From Halichondria panicea (lineage: Eukaryota; Porifera; Demospongiae; Suberitida; Halichondriidae): a stretch of 64,000 nucleotides of DNA. Position numbers and translations under genes: made by a program. Location: positions 8,362,525 to 8,426,524 of the forward strand of contig NC_087378.1 of the NCBI RefSeq assembly GCF_963675165.1. The letters run 5' to 3'. This document shows positions 10,885-23,991 of the stretch, piece by piece. The notes beneath the pieces were generated by a model. It did no database searches. It saw only the letters and a list, made by a program, of their open reading frames with translations, and was not told where the DNA came from. The number at the start of each line of letters is the position of its first letter. Position 1 is the stretch's first letter.

Positions 10885-13339
10885 ATACAGCCACAGTCAC
10901 TGAGTCGAGCTGACTCTGGGATTATCTATTCAGGCAGTAGAGCAGAGACACCAGAGCCTGAGGCACCAATACCTGTGAGTGTGCATGTAGCCTGAGGCAC
11001 CAGTACCTGCGAGTGTGCATGTAGCCTGAGGCGCCAGTACCTGCGAGTGTGCATGTAGCCTGAGGCGCCAGTGCCCGCGAGTGTGCATGTAGCCTGAGGC
11101 GCCAGTGCCCGCGAGTGTGCATGTAGCCTGAGGCGCCAGTGCCCGCGAGTGTGCATGTAGCCTGAGGCGCCAGTGCCCGCGAGTGTGCATGTAGCCTGAG
11201 GCGCCAGTGCCCGCGAGTGTGCATGTAGCCTGAGGCGCCAGTGCCCGCGAGTGTGCATGTAGCCTGAGGCGCCAGTACCCGCGAGTGTGCATGTAGCCTG
11301 AGGCACCAGTACCCGCGAGTGTGCATGTAGCCTGAGGCACCAGTACCCGCGAGTGTGCATGTAGCCTGAGGCACCAGTACCCGCGAGTGTGCATGTAGCC
11401 TGAGGCACCAATACCCGCGAGTGTGCATGTAGCCTGAGGCACCAGTACCCGCGAGTGTGCATGTAGCCTGAGGCACCAGTGCCTGCGAGTGTGCATGTAG
11501 CCTGAGGCACCAGTACCCGCGAGTGTGCATGTAGCCTGAGGCACCAGTACCCGCGAGTGTGCATGTAGCCTGAGGCACCAGTGCCTGCGAGTGTGCATGT
11601 AGCCTGAGGCACCAGTACCCGCGAGTGTGCATGTAGCCTGAGGCACCAGTACCCGCGAGTGTGCATGTAGCCTGAGGCACCAGTGCCTGCGAGTGGGTAA
11701 CTATTGCTTCCTTAATGTTTTTGTCATAATTACTTCATTCAATTTTCAATTTATTTTATTTTATAATTACATCGCTCTCATTTTATCCATCTCGTGTGCA
11801 GGAAGAGGCGGAGATTATGGCTGATAATGAGGATGAACCCATCACAATATTAGCCCCGCCCATTAACCAGGGGGAGGAGCCAGCGACAGTGGGTGTGTCC
11901 ACTGTGTCATTAAGCAGTTCCCCTGTGGGAGGAGAGGGAGAGCTAGAGGCCATCCCAGAGGAGGCTCTAGAAGTAGGCACTGAGAAAGGTATTGCATGTA
12001 AGTGTACTCTCGGACACCTTGTTTCATTTGACCTTTGATCTCTATAGCGGGTGGTGGTCTGGATGCTATACCAGAGGAGGGGACTTCCCCTCACACACCT
12101 GTCATTGAAGAAGTGATCACACCCACCATTAAGATAGAGGACAGTAGTCCAATTCACAAGCTAATGGATGAACCTCGACCCCCTGAACCAGAGGACACAG
12201 CACAAGAGCCATCAGAGGGGACGTCCCCTAATGAAGGGACTTCCCCTGTACCACCAGAGGACACCGTGACACTCGAGACTAGGCCATCAGAACCATCACC
12301 TGAACCACTAGAAGACCACACCCCCTCAACCCTTGACCCCGTGAGTAGTACTAGACTATCGTGTTTAGGCGACATTCTAAATATGAATTTGGTCCAATTA
12401 TTAGTACCATAATGTTTTGCTGCCTCATAGTAATCATGGCCTGTCTTACAGAGCTCTGAGGATCAGGCTAGTACCAAGAGTGAGGAGACCACACCCATAT
12501 CTGAACTGAGACGTTCCTCTGAGTTAATCGCACCCATCTCGGAGTTAACCACACCCATCTCTGAGTCAAGACGTTCCTCTGAAGGTGACATCTTGACTAC
12601 CAAAACAAGTGTCAAGAAGAAGGGGAGTAGTCAGCCAGGGAGTCCAAAGGTCAAACGAGCTGCCTCCCCCACTCCTAGCACCAGCTCCGAAAGCTCTAGT
12701 ATTGCTGAGTCAGCAACTCCAACTAAACCACCCCCTCCGCCTTGCATTGTTGGAGAAAAGGTAGTGTGTCCTGTTGTGTCATGTGATCATCATGTGATGT
12801 TGTGTCGTGTGATAGGTGATGGTGGATCTATCCAGTGGATTCAAACCAGGCACTGTCAAGTTTGTTGGAGAGACAGAGTTCCAGCCGGGAGAATGGATCG
12901 GTGTGGCCCTGGACAGACCTTTAGGTGAGCGGGGAGGGACTTCAGTCTTCAATTCATTGTGTATCCAAACTAATGTCTAATTTGTGTTCAGATTGTCCAA
13001 TTTCAAGATGCATTCAATAGCTCTGCACTCCAACTAGTCTGCTGCTTGGCCGGGTTAATCATCACATGACTATTGTCCCTCCTTGCAGGCAAACACAATG
13101 GCACGGTGAAGGGGGTCAAGTACTTCAAGTGCAAGGACAAACACGGACAGTTCGTGAGAGCTAGCAAGATTCTCCACAACTCAACTGGTGGGTCGCCCAC
13201 GACAACCGGACGTACATCATTGGGCAAGTCAGCAAGTCCACTCACATCCGCTCGCAAGATCTCCTCTAATCCTAGTCTCCACACACGAACTTCTTACACT
13301 AGCGGAACTCGTCGAACAGGCTTAGGCCCTAAACGATAG
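3196..13339 (+). CDS. KIF13B: Kinesin-3, KIF13 (kinesin-73/GAKIN) type with CAP-Gly tail
   Basis: Plus-end-directed microtubule motor for vesicle cargo. I resolve 32 exons (1,761 aa, in frame throughout): 3196-3244, 3359-3428, 3502-3520, 3598-3748, 3809-3909, 3973-4067, 4125-4212, 4261-4395, 4445-4557, 4680-4725, 4773-4841, 4891-5043, 5166-5641, 5925-6130, 6455-6514, 6570-6681, 6729-7194, 7265-7304, 7356-7462, 7521-7682, 7804-7970, 9146-9439, 9565-9949, 10045-10263, 10313-10507, 10757-10831, 10891-10974, 11802-11988, 12048-12340, 12452-12760, 12816-12924, 13089-13339. The motor domain (about 1-355) has P-loop GQTGSGKS, SSRSH and DLAGSE. An FHA domain follows (VGRPSNEG, near 470-560), then coiled coil and the KIF1B/KIF13 stalk ([26 protein letters not shown]). 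The C-terminal CAP-Gly has [18 protein letters not shown] then [13 protein letters not shown]; the usual GKNDG is GKHNG. CAP-Gly separates KIF13B from KIF13A. A Ser/Pro/Glu-rich linker lies before it and flanks a 34-bp repeat in the preceding intron. Confidence 0.93.
8185..9100. repeat. Three tandem copies of a fold-back repeat in a KIF13 intron
   Basis: Units of about 310-350 bp start near 8185, 8541 and 8852. Each carries GAAAGTTTAGAAGGAGC (or a close variant) and the opposing CTAAGCTTTCAGAAAATC. The same family occurs near 13640-15790, 24870-25140, 56520-56850, 57320-57610 and 61050-61375. No ORF of note. Confidence 0.75.
10957..11695. repeat. 34-bp minisatellite, 22 copies, spanning a KIF13 splice donor
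   Basis: Period is exactly 34 bp. Copy 1 (10957-10990) contains the last 18 coding bases of the exon ending at 10974, its GTGAGT donor, and TGTGCATGTAG. The other copies have GCGAGT at the donor position. Because 34 is not a multiple of 3 and the unit lacks minus-strand stops, all three minus frames stay open for about 240 codons; these are artefacts of the repeat. Confidence 0.95.
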
Positions 13340-16068
13340 CTAGCTTTACACTCTGTCTGTCTGTATGCGTGTGACCTAGAGCTCTGTGTACTGTGCCGTC
13401 TTAGAACTATTATAACAATTTATATAGTACAAGATTTATTTATTTTCATGAAAAATGAACTGTCATGGTTGCTATCATGGTTGCTATGAACCTTTATGTC
13501 AAATTTGTTTGGTAAAGGGTCATCAGTATTATGGTGTGGTGTGGGTGGTCGTTACTGAGGATACATGCATTCTTACATGCAGTGAGGGTGGTGTGGGCGG
13601 AGCTACTAACCGACTGTGGAGAAGCCCATGGTCTGAGGCCAAAAAAGGACAAATTAGGGCCCCAATGAAATTTTGGATTGAAACACATCATTTGAAAGGT
13701 AATTTTTTAAGCTTTCAGAAAATCATAAAATGTTGACACCCTCTGTTTAATTAATGATTTTGGGAATCTTTCAGCTGCCATAACATGAATTCTTTGGATC
13801 AAAAATAAAGGTTTTTTTGAAAGCTTAGAAAGAGACCTTTCAAATGGTACCATCAAAGTTGATATTCGAGAGATAAAAGTATTTGACAATTTGGAATTGA
13901 ACCCACTCACGGGAACGCAAAACTATTGCTGGTGAATTGAACCCACTCACGGGAATGCAAAACTATTGCTGGAACGCAAAACTATTGGCTAGTGAATTGA
14001 ACCCATTCATGGGAACGCAAAACTATTGCTAGTGAATTGAACCCACTCACGGGAACGCAAAACTATTTTCATTGTACTGAAGTTATGGCTGTTGAAAGAC
14101 ACCCCCCCCCCCCCCTCCGTTTAATTAATGATTTTGGGAATCTTTCAGCTGCCATAACTTAAATTCTGTGGATCGAAAATTAAAAATTTTATGTTTTTCT
14201 GAAAGCTTAGAAAGAGACCTTTCAAATGGTACCATCAAAGTTGATATTGGAGAGATAAAATTATTTGCCAATTTAGCCGAACCATGGATTATATATAGCC
14301 CATGGTACGAGGCCGAAAAATGACAAATTAGGGCACGGACGAAATTTTGAATTGAAACACATCATTTGAAAGGTATTTTTCTAAGCTTTCAGAATATCAT
14401 AACATTTTTGACATTGGATCAACTGTACTCAAGTTATGGCTGTTGAAAGACATCCCCCCTCCGTTAAATTATTATGATTTGGGGAATCTTTCAGCTGCCA
14501 TATCTTCAATTCTGTGGATCGAAAGTCTAAAATGTTATGTTTTTCTGAAAGCTTAGAAAGATACCTTTCAAATGGTACCATCAAAGTTGATATTCGAGAG
14601 ATAAAAGTATTTGACAATTTGGAATTGAACCCACTCACGGGAACGCAAAACTATTGCTGGTGAATTGAACCCACTCACGGGAATGCAAAACTATTGCTGG
14701 AACGCAAAACTATTGGCTAGTGAATTAAACCCACTCATGGGAACGCAAAACTATTGCTAGTGAATTAAACCCACTCACGGGAACGCAAAACTATTTTCAT
14801 TGTACTGAAGTTATGGCTGTTGAAAGACACCCCCCCCCCCTCCGTTCAATTAATGATTTTGGGAATCTTTCAGCTGCCATAACTTAAATTCTGTGGATCG
14901 AAAATCAAAAATTTTATGTTTTTCTGAAAGCTTAGAAAGAGACCTTTCAAATGGTACCATCAAAGTTGATATTGGAGAGATAAAATTATTTGCCAATTTA
15001 GCCGCACCATGGTCCGAGGCCGAAAAATGACAAATTAGGGCACGGACGAAATTTTGGATTGAAACACATCATTTGAAAGGTATTTTTCTAAGCTTTCAGA
15101 ATATCATAACATTTTTGACATTGGATCAACTGTACTCAAATTATGGCTGTTGAAAGACACCCCCCCCCCCCCCCCCCTCCGTTAAATTATTATGATTTGG
15201 GGAATCTTTCAGCTGCCATAACTTCAATTCTGTGGATCGAAAGTCTAAAATGTTATGTTTTTCTGAAAACTTAGAAAGAGACCTTTCAAATGGTACCATC
15301 AAAGTTGATATTCGAGAGATAAAGTATTTGACAATTTGGAATTGAACCCACTCACGGGAACGCAAAACTATTGCTGGTGAATTGAACCCACTCACGGGAA
15401 TGCAAAACTATTGCTGGAACGCAAAACTATTGGCTAGTGAATTGAACCCACTCATGGCAACGCAAAACTATTGCTAGTGAATTGAACCCACTCACGGGAA
15501 CGCAAAACTATTTTCATTGTACTGAAGTTATGGCTGTTGAAAGACACCCCCCCCCCCCTCCGTTTAATTAATGATTTTGGAAATCTTTCAGCTGCCATAA
15601 CTTAAATTCTGTGGATCGAAAATCAAAAATTTTATGTTTTTCTGAAAGCTTAGAAAGAGACCTTTCAAATGGTACTATCAACTTTATTGGAGAGATAACA
15701 ATTTAGCCGTACCATGGATTATAGCCCATGGTCCGAGGCCGAAAAATGACAAATTAGGGCACGATGAAATTTTGGAAAGCCACAAGACATAATATAAAGG
15801 AGATTTTTAACACATCATCTGAAAGCCTTTTTCTCTAAATTATCGTTATTGGACGGTTATCGTTATCGTTATCGGTTATCGTTATCGTTATTGGACGGTG
15901 GGTGTATGTGGAACACGTATAGTACAATATCGTTTTGGAGGAAGGGGTTATTGGTAATTTCTGGTTATATGAACTCAAGTTATGGCCAATCAAATATTCA
16001 TTGCATAAAATTGCATGTTTTATAACTGCATAATTATATTGCTACTGTTCAAATACGAGAGTGAGTGG
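13340..16068. other. Intergenic, convergent KIF13 / SLC22A18, repeat-filled
   Basis: 2.7 kb between two convergent stop codons. 13340-13640 is unique AT-rich 3' flank. 13640-15790 is a higher-order tandem repeat. 15830-15900 holds short ATCGTTATC tandem copies. No exon is supported; the short minus ORFs at 13707-13910, 14429-14638 and 15141-15395 are copies of one repeat. Confidence 0.75.
13640..15790. repeat. Higher-order tandem repeat, about 720-bp unit, nearly 3 copies
   Basis: The marker GATATTCGAGAGATAAA recurs at 13861, 14589 and 15307 (spacing 728 and 718). Each unit contains a smaller array of TGAATTGAACCCACTCACGG-type 40-bp copies, a C8-C17 homopolymer next to TGTTGAAAGACA, and opposing GAAAGCTTAGAAAGAGACC / CTAAGCTTTCAGAATATC arms. 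Confidence 0.85.
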
Positions 16069-18154
<2,086 letters not shown>

Positions 18155-18270
18155 GTTCACTATCAATGGTCGACTAACTAACTTCCTACAGAGACTGCTG
18201 AGTGTAAGGTCCTCACCGGGAGTTGTGTGGGTACTGACCGGGGTTGTGGGTTGAGGGGGCGGATGTGAGG
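18155..18270. promoter_or_regulatory. Divergent promoter, SLC22A18 / AASDHPPT
   Basis: 116 bp between opposite ATGs, with a GC box (GAGGGGGCGGATG near 18255) close to the AASDHPPT start. No TATA box. Confidence 0.5.
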
Positions 18271-19610
18271 ATGAGTAATGGAGTGAGGCTGAGATGGGCA
18301 GTCAACTGCACTCAATGGAGTCCAACAAGACACGAGTGGCTGGCTGCACTGGGCTGTCTCCAGGGAGAGGAGGTGGAGAGAGTGGGCAGCTTTGTCTATC
18401 AAAAGGACTGCAAACTTGCCTTGGTAAGCGGACACCTTATATGGTAAAGTATGACCCCCCTCCCTCATAGGTGGGTAGGCTGCTTATCCGAGCTGCTCTC
18501 ACATCATTACTGCAACTCAGGAACAACGAGATCCAGCTAACGAGGTCTGAGAAGGGGAAGCCCCTGCTCGTTAGAAATGGGACTATTGATAACAGTATGG
18601 GATTCAACATATCTCATCAGGTGTGTGTAGTGTCATTTCCTCCCTGTGTGTCATCATCCCTCATGTGCGTGGGTGTGTGTGTGTGTGTGTAGGGTGACTA
18701 TGTGGTGCTGGCAGCCCAGAAGGGTAACTCAGGTAAGCAGGTTACCATGGATACCCGCACATGTACACAGTCTCCTCCTGCAGTGGGTGTGGATGTGATG
18801 CAACTATCTGTGCCTCGTGAGTGCCCCGCCCCCTCATAATGACCCCCACATTGCGCCCCCTGCCCTGCCCTAGGTGGTGCTAGTGTGAATGAGTTCTTCT
18901 CCACTATGAGCAGACAGTTCACCTCAACAGAGTGGGAGCAGATCAAGCAGCCCAACACCCAACACCTCGCTAACTTCTACAGGTTCTGGGTACGACACTG
19001 CTGTAGTTAGCATGTGTGTACATTGCACGTGGACTAGTGGAGTACAGAGAACTAGAATATGTTTTAGTTGTCTTATTCTGATCCACCAACACATTGTTGC
19101 AGTGTTTGAAGGAGAGCTTTATCAAGGCTGAAGGTTCTGGATTGTCCTACGGTTTACAGAATCTGGAGTTCCACACTGACCCTGCTCTTCCTTGGCCTCC
19201 CCCCTCACACATAGTAAGCTCACCTCCTCCCCCCTCACACATAGTAAGCTCACCTCCCCCCCCACACACACACACACACCACCTACACACACACTCCCAG
19301 GATGTGTATGAAAGCACTCGACTGTTTGTAAAGGGACAGCTGTGTGAGGAGTGGGGGTTTCAGGAATCACTGATTGATAGTCAGGTTAGAGCTATGTTAC
19401 AACACTATACATTGTTGCTTCCTCTTTCACTTTCAGCATTGTGTGGCAGTGGCAGCAACCCCCACCAGGGGTCCCCCAGTGTCAACAACCCCCCCTACCA
19501 GTGGACCCCCCTTCACCAAGCTCTCTATATCCTCCCTGTTAGACTGCCTGGAGGGCATGCCAGCCACAGAAGAGCTGTGGGCTAGATTCATTATCAAAGA
19601 CAACCATTAA
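18271..19610 (+). CDS. AASDHPPT: Aminoadipate-semialdehyde dehydrogenase phosphopantetheinyl transferase
   Basis: Transfers 4'-phosphopantetheine from CoA to a serine of carrier proteins (cytosolic and mitochondrial ACP, AASDH). 286 aa from exons 18271-18423, 18471-18620, 18693-18732, 18784-18816, 18874-18989, 19103-19213, 19301-19384, 19437-19610. It shows the Sfp-type signatures: KGKPLLVRNG, GFNISHQGDYVVLAA, VGVDVM (metal-binding GxD) and CLKESFIKAEGSGLSYGL (the catalytic WxxKEA/S motif; here W is at the end of the preceding exon). RLRWAVNCTQWSPTRHEWL at the N-terminus matches the human RWAFSCGTWLPSRAEWL. The donor after 19213 is duplicated 28 bp downstream, so a slightly longer exon is possible. 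Length is close to the human 309 aa. Confidence 0.93.
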
Positions 19611-19678
19611 AAATTTTTCACTAGCAAACGATTTCAGTGTCACAATGACAACATGCTGATAATTGGTGTGATCAAATG

Positions 19679-22215
19679 CTAAACTTCTGTCCTATGAGAC
19701 AAGTCTACGTCTACATAGATCAGTTTGTTGGGCTGTATCTTGTCAATGGTTTCATACAAGTGTTGTCGTCTTTGTGGAAGGCGTGGTTGGAGCATATCAT
19801 AGGTGTGGTCCACCTCATCCACACTGTCCCCTTGAGACAGACTCTTCTTCCCTATAGCTAGCAAGGGGTGATGAGAGAGGCCTTCAGTGGAGCGCTGGGT
19901 TATACAGTCTCTCTTGACTGCCATGAGAGGGGTGGGTCGTGGGGGTAGCACTGGAGGGGCTATAAAGAAAGAGACGGAGGTTATTGGCTGCATGCCACAT
20001 AATATACAGCCACACAATATTAATTACTGGCCCTGCCTTAATTAGTATAGCCACAACATCACACACAATGTCTAGTCAGCACACACACACACACATACGT
20101 TTGTTGGGAGGGGGGTGGTCCACAATAATGAGGGCGTCTTCTGTACGAGGCGGGAGTGGTGGGGGCGTGTCTCCGTCATCCTCATCATCATAGTTACCAC
20201 AGTCCTCTAGTTCGTCACATGACGGAGTTGTCGCTGGGTCATGAATAGCAAATGCTGGTTGGTTGTCATGGGAACCAGTGGGGGTTTGCGGGACAATGGT
20301 AGAGTACAAAGTTCGAGATGTGTCAGGAGCAGCTCTTCTCTTCAGAGCTGTGATTGGTCGGACCGTCGCTAAGAACTCATAAGGCACGTTCTTAATCACT
20401 TCTGCCACTTCTTTAATAGTGAGTCCAGTCACCGAGGTTCCATGAATATCCAGTATCTCATCACCTGAAACCATGAGCAATGTATAAGAGTAGGCAGCAA
20501 TGGTGGCATCGTGCCACATGAGCAATGTATAAGAGTAGCCAGCAATGGTGGCATCGTGCCACATGAGCAATGTATAAGAGTAGCCAGCAATGGTGGCATC
20601 GTGCCACATGAGCAATGTATAAGAGTAGGCAGCAACGGTGGCATCGTGCCACATGAGCAATGTATAAGAGTAGCCAGCAATGGTGGCATCGTGCCACATG
20701 AGCAATGTATAAGAGTAGGCAGCAATGGTGGCATCGTGCCACATGAGCAATGTATATGAGTAGCCAGCAATGGTGGCATCGTGCCACATGAGCAATGTAT
20801 AAGAGTAGCCAGCAATGGTGGCATCGTGCCACATGAGCAATGTATAAGAGTAGGCAGCAATGGTGGCATCGTGCCACATGAGCAATGTATAAGAGTAGCC
20901 AGCAATGGTGGCATCGTGCCACATGAGCAATGTATAAGAGTAGCCAGCAATGGTGGCATCGTGCCACATGAGCAATGTATAAGAGTAGCCAGCAATGGTG
21001 GCATCGTGCCACATGAGCAATGTATAAGAGTAGCCAGCAATGGTGGCATCGTGCCACATGAGCAATGTATAAGAGTAGCCAGCAATGGTGGCATCGTGCC
21101 ACATGAGCAATGTATAAGAGTAGCCAGCAATGGTGGCATCGTGCCACATGAGCAATGTATAAGAGTAGCCAGCAATGGTGGCATCGTGCCACATGAGCAA
21201 TGTATAAGAGTAGCCAGCAATGGTGGCATCGTGCCACATGAGCAATGTATAAGAGTAGCCAGCAATGGTGGCAGATCATGCACACAGTCACAAGGTACAT
21301 AGTCCATATACAGCTAGCCATGGAATCCATCCACACCCTATTAGCAGGACAGGCTCTTCATATTAGCACTGTTTGGCATGCCAATATATGAAACAATCTC
21401 CTGAGTGCATTTGCTGCAGGCTGTCTATCTAGTTGTACACAACACAAGAGCTTTTGTTTCACTTCCCAGGCCCACACACCTGGTCTGAGTACTCCCGTGA
21501 TGGCAATAGGCCCATCCTCTAGGATCCGGTTGACCAGAATATGCCCGGCAGCATTCTTGATGGTACATCCAATACCTTTGTCTGGGTCCTTTACCAACGT
21601 GATCCTCTTCAGACCTGGAGCCAGGGTTGAGATCAACCACATGTGTGTACACACTAATATACTAACAGGCCACACACAGTACCTGGTCTGAGTCTGCGTA
21701 GTGTCTTCCTGAATGGATCCTTCTTCTCAGCCTCCCCCTCTGACTCCAGTGCCCTCCTAATGGTCTCCACCCAACCTTGTCGGTCCTCATTGCTGGCAGC
21801 TTGTAATAGAACAGCTCTCTTCTTTGTATGGAGAGCAAACACAAACGATCTCTTTTTCTCAATACCGTCTGTGACGATGGTGACAATGTCAGACAGGAAT
21901 ATCCGACCCAAAGGTTGGAGGTCTTCTTGAAGCTGTCCATTGGTTAAGTCTTGCTCTCGCTTGAAGTAGACCAGAGACTGTTTGTTGAGAATGAAGAATC
22001 GTCTGCTCCAACTCTTAATGATTCCTCCTTTCTTCTGGAGGAAGCCTTCCTTCAAAGCTAGTGTACTGGACCAGCGTCGCCTGGCCATGGGAGAGCCTAC
22101 AAACACATTGACACACTATAATAGTTATAGAATAGGACTACACTTAGCTAGCTGCCTACAATACAGATACGTACATGTTACTTTATAGATCTACTTACTT
22201 ACCTGCTGCAGCCAT
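19679..22215 (-). CDS. PH-PDZ adaptor with proline-rich and ITAM-like tail
   Basis: A 402-aa protein from exons 22215-22203, 22096-21683, 21614-21480, 20464-20099, 19959-19679. A PH domain (about 18-130) starts LKEGFLQKKGGIIKSWSRRF and ends NEDRQGWVETIRRAL. A PDZ domain follows (about 145-225): KRITLVKDPDKGIGCTIKN with a GIGC carboxylate-binding loop, then GDEILDIHGTSVTGLTIKEV. After it come two SH3-type proline motifs (PPPLPPR; PPVLPPRP) and a tail with three tyrosines: TYDML, YETI and YVDV. TYDML and YETI are 11 residues apart and preceded by acidic residues, close to an ITAM. I know no vertebrate protein with this order of domains. It is probably a membrane-recruited signalling scaffold (inference). 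The PDZ is split by an intron carrying an 18-copy VNTR. Confidence 0.85.
20472..21272. repeat. 45-bp VNTR, 18 copies, in the PDZ intron
   Basis: CATGAGCAA recurs every 45 bp from 20472 to 21237. The array starts 8 bp inside the intron from the acceptor of the exon 20464-20099. The period is a multiple of 3 and the minus strand has no stop in any frame. One frame runs straight through the acceptor into the PDZ coding frame. Confidence 0.95.
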
Positions 22216-22560
22216 GAGTCGGATATCTCTCAGTACTAGTGCTCAGCTTGTTCACTGTTAGCTAGTTGGATAGCTTCTTTCAGTTGTTGGCATTTCTTTA
22301 GGAAGTGAAAACAGAAACCCTTCACATTTTAATATGGAGTTCCATGTCTGTCCCTAGAGAATTTGGAGGCTAGAATGCGGAAATGCATAATCTGCAGTGT
22401 AATCAGGTGCTCTGCAAAGAGGCTATAAAACTGCAGTAGTTGTAGCTGAGGGAGCTATTGAGACTGCATCTCTCCCAGGCAGGTACCTAAGTGTGAGGAG
22501 TGCTCGTGTGTCTAGCTGTGTGTTGTGTGCGTGTCGTGCGTGTGCTTGTATTGACTGAAC
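22216..22560. promoter_or_regulatory. Divergent promoter, PH-PDZ / RBM24-38
   Basis: 345 bp between opposite ATGs. TATAAAA at 22424-22430, on the plus strand about 130 bp before the RBM start, is the clearest TATA box in the window. Confidence 0.55.
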
Positions 22561-23665
22561 ATGGAGAGCAACGTACCCATCTTGTTGCAGAAGGACAATA
22601 CCTTCACTAAGCTGTTTGTTGGTGGTCTGCCCTACCACACAACCAATGCCACCCTCAAGGCCTTCTTCTCCCAGTATGGAGACATTGAGGAGGCAGTGGT
22701 CATACACAACAGAACCACTGGACTGTCCATGGGATATGGCTTTGTAAGTGCTGAGCAGCTTGTAGTTAGCTTGTAGCTTGTAGTAGCTGCTTTGATGTTT
22801 TGATTGTGGTGTGGTGTGGTGTGCAGGTCACTATGGCAGATAAGGAGGGCGCAGAGAGCGCTTGTGCAGTGCCTGAGCCTGTCATTGATGGCCGCAGAGC
22901 AAATGTCAATCTCGCTTACCTGGGAGCCAAACGCAGGAACAAGAGTCAGCCAAGTACGTGTGCATGTGTTAGACAGTTTCTGTTTCCCTTCCTCTTGGCA
23001 GCACCACTAGCCGTTATGTGAGGCTCTGTAATGAAGTTTTCACTATCCACTGTACACACTGGTGTTATCATTACACACTCTGTTTCCTTTCACTTGCATA
23101 ATATGACAATGATGGTTGTGTTTGCTAGTCTTGTGCTATGCTATTCCCAAACCCAACCTGAAAGTACTCAACGTTTGTTGTTCTTTGCAGGCAGTCCACT
23201 GACTATTGGTGTCCTGGGTTCCCCCGAACAGAACAACCTCCAGTTCCCAGCCCAGTAAGTGAGGCCGGGGGAGGGGAACACACTTTTGGTTGCAAATCAA
23301 TGACCCAAAACTTATCACTTTTATATAAGTAGTTGATCTCCCCCCACTTGCATGCATGCATGCTGGTATGACTAGGGATTACCGTCCCATCTGATCTCTG
23401 CAGGTCTCCACCTCCAATGATGATACCTCCCAATGGATTCTTCCTACCACCGATAGCCCCTCCTGGATTTGGCTATGATGCTCCGTTCAGCCCACCCCCT
23501 TTCATTCATCCATTCTTCTACCAGTGCCTCTACAACCCGGCCCTCTATCCCAATGGGAACACCTCCCCACCCTCGTACCAACAGCCTCAGTGCCACAACT
23601 TCCCTCCATCACCAGGACAGCCACCGCTAGTACCAGCTGCTGTCTACAGTACGGCTGCAAACTGA
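22561..23665 (+). CDS. RBM24: RNA-binding protein RBM24/RBM38 type
   Basis: Single-RRM regulator of mRNA stability and splicing. 211 aa from exons 22561-22743, 22827-22953, 23191-23254, 23404-23665. The RRM (about 17-95) has RNP2 [20 protein letters not shown] and RNP1 [26 protein letters not shown] at its end is diagnostic of the RBM24/RBM38/SEB-4 family. The C-terminal half is Pro/Phe/Tyr-rich. RBM24 and RBM38 cannot be separated from one non-vertebrate copy. AATAAA at 23755-23760 is a plausible poly(A) signal. Convergent with CAP. Confidence 0.92.
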
Positions 23666-23991
23666 CTCTTAATCTAGCACACAATTAAAATGTAATTTTT
23701 TTATGCAGGTACGTATATTGTCACGTTTCAGTCTTTTATGTAAATCACTTCAATAATAAACGCAGATTTTTACTGTCTTTATCAATAGTATTGTTGAAAG
23801 TTATTTATTGAAAATAGAAAACGTTCTCTTTAATTCTCCAATGGTAAACTAACTCATAAATTTCCAAACACAATTGACTAAACAAGAGCTATAACACAAA
23901 ACACTACTATAGAATTGAATCTCATAAGCAAACTACTTCTAATGCAGTCTCATGTATGCTACATTTATCAGAGTCACTGCTCTCAAGCTCC
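23666..23991. other. Intergenic between convergent RBM24/38 and CAP
   Basis: 326 bp of AT-rich 3' flanks. AATAAA at 23755 serves the plus gene; TTTATT near 23805 could serve CAP. Nothing else is seen. Confidence 0.6.

Noticed and set aside
10922-11680. Three overlapping minus-strand ORFs of about 240-250 codons
   Set aside because: They are translations of the 34-bp minisatellite in all three frames, with no start context, splice support or family match.
20429-21336. Long plus and minus ORFs of repeated 15-residue peptides as a separate gene
   Set aside because: They translate the 45-bp VNTR in an intron. Only the frame entering the PDZ exon deserves attention, and it is reported as a finding, not a gene.
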